From Hyphomicrobiales bacterium (GTDB taxonomy: Bacteria > Pseudomonadota > Alphaproteobacteria > Rhizobiales > Rhizobiaceae), in the NCBI GenBank assembly GCA_900470195.1, contig UEIJ01000023.1, positions 310,001 through 374,000 on the forward strand: a DNA stretch of 64,000 nt, written 5' to 3'. The notes below the pieces were generated by a model. It was not told the DNA's origin and did no database searches. It saw only the letters and a program-made list of their open reading frames with translations. This document shows, one piece after another, positions 61,201-64,000 of the stretch; the stretch's first letter is position 1; each line of letters opens with the position of its first letter. A program made the translations under genes and the position numbers.

Positions 61201-61384
61201 CGCGCTGGAGCGCCGCAAGGCCGAAAGCGCCAAGGACTGGCGCAGCGAAGGCACCGGGCTGGGCCTGCCGCTGACAAAAGCCATGGTGGAAGCCAATCGT
61301 GCGCAATTTGCCATCGATTCCACTCCGGGACATGGAACGGTGGTCGAGATCGCCTTTCCGCCAACCCGCGTACTGGCTGACTGA
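58253..61384 (+). CDS. pdhS: Cell-cycle sensor histidine kinase PdhS
   Basis: A 1043-residue cytoplasmic kinase matching Brucella PdhS in length and layout. The N-terminal 550 residues are a long sensor region with a first PAS-like segment (residues 25-120) and acidic/Pro-rich linkers. PAS domains lie at about 545-640 and 665-785 (EELKTILDTATDGVVLIDPEG opens the latter). The HisKA helix has H813 in ARISHEIRTPLNAI, and the ATPase domain has NLLSNAVRFT, RVRDTGIGM and GTGLGLPLTKAMVE. PdhS is a PleC/DivJ homologue that marks the old pole and signals through DivK to CtrA. There are no membrane helices. A CtrA box lies upstream. Confidence 0.9.
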   Translation: MSGSYPFIDIAALDSIREGFAKGDAQLVLTHDLSAVLWVNGPGAKLFGFDRVENLIGRSLDLPVATRRQIASSTSNADGETRTISIRLGGGLRSDLTRFSVSHITLPDGVSGLLLTADGKNAEAEAIISGLSDDSTHIALIGADSRVVAASLHFNTLEISSATLEDLVVEAADAADRIVKRRIRAGKHSLPGAIARLTDTPPMHLLCIVGDAPVTAQAAPAALPGEAEEILEEMLPEPAENSTTGTLEEASADQPKPRDFVFDQDAPPARFIWKVGPDGAFSEVSPDLAATIGPNAADVVGRRFADVANVFGFDPDGSIAALLDKRDTWSGKRLMWPVEGTDLRVPVELAALPVYSRDREFTGFRGFGVVRPADAEKDPEQIGLVLAGGIPQMRKPVSETVETAAPVEDDDVLALSEEVANDDRPVATLPKPPLDIAPTPGRRESDKVISLLNACAQEKVAADQARILKEREREERPEGGLTKTERNAFREIADRLRKQGLASSRTTSEASAISEEVVPESPQPVAVEEAAPITSSPALGDETALLANLPVPVIIHSGDTIHYVNQALLDLTGYESLDDIRGAGGVDVLFNSESDDGETRQGMVLRRADGSEEPVDAHLNAISWREGRALMLSLMPVAAAPAKVETVAAEAPVTMDTDDEKQALADHVEELKTILDTATDGVVLIDPEGRIRSMNHSASALFGYERDETEGKFFSMLFAIESQRAAMDYLHGLSGNGVLSVLNDGREVIGREAKGGFIPLFMTIGKLPHTRGFCAVLRDITQWKRTEEELTNARKEAERASSQKTEFLARISHEIRTPLNAIIGFSELMADEKFGPIGNDRYRDYLRDINRSGNHVLALVNDLLDISKIEAGALDMQFEAVSLNDAIAEAIALMQPQANRERVIIRSSFQSNLPDIVADARSIKQVALNLLSNAVRFTAPGGQVIVSTSYELSGDVVMRVRDTGIGMTKSEVEQALKPFRQVNALERRKAESAKDWRSEGTGLGLPLTKAMVEANRAQFAIDSTPGHGTVVEIAFPPTRVLAD

Positions 61385-61795
61385 ACCTTCTCCGGGATTC
61401 CGATGCCCTTGCGCGGGCAAAAAAAGCGCCGGACAAACCGGCGCCATCACAATCTCAGAGACAAAGGACACAAAAGCAATTCGCAACGGAGCACCGGAAA
61501 CGGCAGCTCGATCATCACTCAGTGTTGCATCCCTTATCGCGTGAAGCCGGTTAACGATGCCTTAAATTCTTCGTTTCGGGTTTACGTCTTGGTAGTCTCT
61601 GTAAAATCAGGGTTAATTTCCGCGCAGCAATTGATTAACCATTCGGCGTTTCCCGCCCGCTTCGTTCGGAAAAAACGAACAGAAGTGCGTTCTATCCCTT
61701 TGTTTTCGCCGCATTTATGCAGCATCCCATCTTTCCATTTGACTGAAAAATACTCTAGTTTACACCATAGCCTTGTTTCACTGATTGGATGGTTG
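61385..61795. other. Intergenic region between pdhS and the AsmA gene
   Basis: About 410 bases. GCGCCGG (61426-61432) and CCGGCGC (61438-61444) form a hairpin that may end pdhS transcription, without a T-run. A CtrA-like box is at 61551-61566. The open frame continues through the region into the AsmA gene, but it lacks a start or motif and its composition differs. Confidence 0.55.
61551..61566. promoter_or_regulatory. CtrA-like box upstream of the AsmA gene
   Basis: TTAACGATGCCTTAAA fits TTAA-N7-TTAA, with A instead of C/T at the last position. It lies about 230 bases ahead of the proposed AsmA start. Confidence 0.45.
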
Positions 61796-63751
61796 ATGCG
61801 CTGGCCCCGATTTACGCGCCTCATAATTGCGCTCGTCATTCTCTGCGCCGCGGCTGCAGCAACCTTGCTGGCTGTGGTGCCCTTCATCGTCTCCACCGAT
61901 GCCATCCGCATCCGCGTTGCACAGGAAATCAGCGCCTGGACCGGCTATAGCGTCGAACTCAGGCAGGCTCCCCGCCTGAAAGTATTCCCTGTCCTGCGCG
62001 CATCCCTGAACGGCGTGACGCTCAGCAAGCTCACCGATCAGGGCCAGAAGCCGCTCATGAGCGCAGACCGCATCGATGTGGAGCTTTCGCCGCTTGATGC
62101 CATCATGGGACATATCTCGTTTTCGGAAACGCAGATCGTCCGGCCGCATGTAAACCTCGACGGGCCGGTCTCGAATTTCTCGCAACTCCTTGATGCCATC
62201 GCCAATTCCAACGGACGGCTCGGCACTGCGATCCGGGCACAGCGTGCTTTGCAGCAAAGCGGTTCCAGCGACAATGCACTGGCCGCGCAACAGGCCTCGC
62301 AGCCCTTTGGACGCGTCGTGGTTCGCGACGGGACGGTTGCATTCAACAGGCCGGGCAGCGAACCGGAAATCACTAGTGACGAACAGATAACCAACGTCAA
62401 CGCCACGCTGGAATGGCCGCGCACATCCAGCGCGGCGACGCTTAAGGGCAGCGCCAAATGGCGTGACGAGAATTCGCAGTTCAGCCTGACCGCTGCGCAA
62501 GCGCTGCCGCTTCTGGCAGGCGGCACGTCCGACGTAACTGCAAGCTTGACCGCCAATCCGTTGAGCCTGACCTTTCAGGGCAAGGCGAATATTTCCAAGG
62601 ATCGCTTTTTCGAAGGCGCGCTGACGGCGAAAACGCCGTCGCTCAGCGGCGCAGTGCGCTGGCTCAGCCTTCCGCCCATCGCTGGCAGCGCCGAGATCGG
62701 CGCATTTTCGCTGGAATCCACCATCACCGCGACACCGAAACGGCTCAAATTTGCTGACGTGGAGATGACTTCCAACGACAGCCCGGCCAAGGGCGTGATC
62801 GAAATCGGTCTGGAGCAGGCTCAACCAGCGGTGACGGGGACGCTGGCTTTCGACAAGCTCGACCTTCGCCGCCTGTTTTCCGCCTTCATCCCGCTTCCCG
62901 ACAGCGGGGCGCGCTCGCCCAGCGAGCGCGACAATCCCGACCGGGAACTGGTCGACACGAGCTTCATTGATCGTGCGGAAGTCGATCTTCGTCTTTCCGC
63001 GCAGAGCGCCACGGCAGGTCCTGTCAACATGACGGGCGTCGCCGCCGCCGTGCAAATACGTGGTGGCCGCGCCATATTCGATATTGGCGATGCAAAGGCC
63101 TTCAACGGCATCATGCAGGCCAATGTGCAGATCGTACGCGACCTGAAAAGCGCGAGCGGCGAGTTGCGCTTCAACGCTTCGGATATCGACAGTTCGCAGT
63201 TCTTCACTGCACTGGGTTTCGAAAAGCCCTTCGTGAGCGGCAAGGGCAATGTTTCCCTGTTCGTGAAAGGCCCCGCCAATCGCTGGTCCGGTCTTCTGAC
63301 CAATGCGCAGGGCAACGTTTCCATCCAGCTCAACAATGGACAGATGCAGGGCTTCGCCGTGCAGGATTTTCTCTCCAAGGCGCAAAGCCAACGTTTTTTC
63401 GCGCTTGAACGCAAGGAGAATGTCGCCCTCGCCTTCAATCGTCTCGATGTGAAAGCCAATCTTTCCGACGGCGTGGCGACACTTGAAAATGCGCGCATAG
63501 ACACGTCCGACGGGACGCTGACACTGGCAGGCATCGTGCCTTTCATTGATCGCAGTCTGGCGTTGAGCGGCGAAGTCGTCTTCCCGAACAGCCAGCCGCA
63601 ACCGCAACAGCAGCAGGAAGGCGGCACCGATGGGCAGAACGGCCAGCCGCCTGCCGAAGCCCCGTCCGCCAAGCCGCCGCTCAATTTCTTCGTCGGCGGT
63701 TCGTGGGATCGGCCATTCATTTCGCCGTCTTCAATGGGAACCGGGCAGTAG
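61796..63751 (+). CDS. AsmA-family protein
   Basis: A 651-residue protein anchored by an N-terminal helix (RLIIALVILCAAAAATLLAVVPFIV, residues 8-32), the rest periplasmic. IRIRVAQEISAWTGYSVELRQAPRLKVFP is the AsmA N-terminal motif, and the C-terminal AsmA_2-like domain (DLRLSAQSATAGPVNMTGVAAAVQIRGGRA and NNGQMQGFAVQDFLSKAQ) is complete. The tail is Gln/Pro-rich. AsmA-like proteins help lipid transport and outer-membrane assembly. Its ATG at 61796 follows GGATGG; the frame is open far upstream, but nothing there resembles the family. Confidence 0.87.
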   Translation: MRWPRFTRLIIALVILCAAAAATLLAVVPFIVSTDAIRIRVAQEISAWTGYSVELRQAPRLKVFPVLRASLNGVTLSKLTDQGQKPLMSADRIDVELSPLDAIMGHISFSETQIVRPHVNLDGPVSNFSQLLDAIANSNGRLGTAIRAQRALQQSGSSDNALAAQQASQPFGRVVVRDGTVAFNRPGSEPEITSDEQITNVNATLEWPRTSSAATLKGSAKWRDENSQFSLTAAQALPLLAGGTSDVTASLTANPLSLTFQGKANISKDRFFEGALTAKTPSLSGAVRWLSLPPIAGSAEIGAFSLESTITATPKRLKFADVEMTSNDSPAKGVIEIGLEQAQPAVTGTLAFDKLDLRRLFSAFIPLPDSGARSPSERDNPDRELVDTSFIDRAEVDLRLSAQSATAGPVNMTGVAAAVQIRGGRAIFDIGDAKAFNGIMQANVQIVRDLKSASGELRFNASDIDSSQFFTALGFEKPFVSGKGNVSLFVKGPANRWSGLLTNAQGNVSIQLNNGQMQGFAVQDFLSKAQSQRFFALERKENVALAFNRLDVKANLSDGVATLENARIDTSDGTLTLAGIVPFIDRSLALSGEVVFPNSQPQPQQQQEGGTDGQNGQPPAEAPSAKPPLNFFVGGSWDRPFISPSSMGTGQ

Positions 63752-63781
63752 TCCAGTCCCCTGCAAGGCGGGAGCGTCCTA

Positions 63782-63831
63782 CGCCTTTCGGCGATGGGCG
63801 CCAGCCAAAGGCCCGAATTGACCGAAAGGCG
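63782..63831. other. Large inverted repeat between the AsmA and acyltransferase genes
   Basis: CGCCTTTCGG (63782-63791) and CCGAAAGGCG (63822-63831) are perfect 10-bp arms around a 30-base loop that itself contains GGGC/GCCC. It could be a terminator-like structure or a diverged palindromic repeat; there is no T-run. Confidence 0.5.
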
Positions 63832-63878
63832 CGTGGTCCGCAAAGTTGGCTTCCTCAAAGGAGCAAGGGGCCCCGGTC

Positions 63879-64000
63879 GTGCCGATACACACCCTGCCAG
63901 GACGCTATCCCGAACTCGATGCGTTACGCGGACTGGCGGCGACCGTCGTGTTGATGCGGCATTTCGTGAATATCTGGCCCTATGACGCCATGGGGCCATA
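63879..64000 (+). CDS. Acyltransferase 3 (OafA-like), N-terminal part cut by window edge
   Basis: About 40 codons are present. The protein begins MPIHTLPGRYPELDALRGLAATVVLMRHF, which is the first helix of acyltransferase-3 integral membrane proteins; ELDALRGLAA and the catalytic-type His after it (LMRHF) are diagnostic. GTG start; AGGGG lies eight bases upstream. These enzymes O-acetylate surface polysaccharides or lipids. The rest is beyond the window. Confidence 0.82.
   Translation, partial: MPIHTLPGRYPELDALRGLAATVVLMRHFVNIWPYDAMGP

Noticed and set aside
61403-61795. An N-terminal extension of the AsmA protein by about 130 residues
   Set aside because: The frame is open, but the sequence lacks family similarity, would bury the membrane anchor inside the protein, and overlaps a hairpin and a CtrA-like box.
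1-64000. CRISPR arrays, insertion sequences, prophage, rRNA
   Set aside because: I looked for repeated spacers, transposase motifs, integrases next to tRNA-His and rRNA blocks and saw none.

Overview
The window looks like chromosomal DNA of a Brucella/Ochrobactrum-group alphaproteobacterium (Rhizobiales). The indicators are a BA14K-family protein closely resembling the Brucella abortus 14-kDa protein as I remember it, a PdhS-type (PleC/DivJ homologue) sensor kinase with a full CtrA box in front of it, an MgtC-family protein, rhizobial-style palindromic repeats, and a tRNA-His without G-1. Gene density is high and codon use looks uniform. I saw no insertion sequence, prophage, CRISPR array or rRNA operon. 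Both ends cut genes: a ferredoxin reductase on the left and an acyltransferase on the right.

Most of the window is catabolic and transport modules, each with its own regulator. (1) 1-7210: a RutR-like TetR regulator lies at the end of an operon encoding a creatininase-family hydrolase, an SsuABC-type ABC importer, a cytosine-deaminase-like amidohydrolase and an FAD oxidase. A perfect TGACCGATCGGTCA palindrome precedes the operon, and the whole reads as an N-heterocycle uptake and degradation unit. (2) 7231-16111: an RpiR regulator is divergent from an N-formylglutamate-amidohydrolase-like enzyme, a TRAP transporter, a glutamine-synthetase-like ligase, an aldehyde dehydrogenase and an iron alcohol dehydrogenase. 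This is possibly a gamma-glutamyl (amino-alcohol or amine) route. (3) 16308-21136: a BA14K protein, a DMT permease and a ProVWX-type betaine/choline importer. (4) 21677-31003: two divergent units that together form a locus with a D-threonine-aldolase/D-serine-dehydratase-like enzyme, an RpiR regulator, a sugar-type ABC transporter, an SDR, RidA and an M81 peptidase-family protein. (5) 31060-38631: a TRAP transporter, an LgoD-like dehydrogenase, altronate dehydratase, a GntR regulator and a divergent tagaturonate reductase, which together make a complete route from L-galactonate to KDG. (6) 38673-46436: a NarL-type response regulator and GAF histidine kinase divergent from an RbsBACC-type sugar ABC transporter and an SMP-30 lactonase.

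From 46929 to 50202 a BtuFCD-type importer sits under a cobalamin riboswitch, followed by a divergent TctCBA tripartite tricarboxylate transporter (50435-53439). From 53502 to 57448 there are small proteins (DUF1127-like, DUF465/YdcH under a perfect FNR/FixK box), MgtC, a dihaem cytochrome c and a DUF4142-like protein. The last part (57824-64000) holds tRNA-His, pdhS, an AsmA-family protein and the start of an acyltransferase, with two CtrA-like boxes.

The best candidates for something not well described are the RutR-type N-heterocycle operon, the proposed gamma-glutamyl module, and the D-amino-acid/M81/RidA module. All functional readings come from motifs and context seen by eye; no database search was run.
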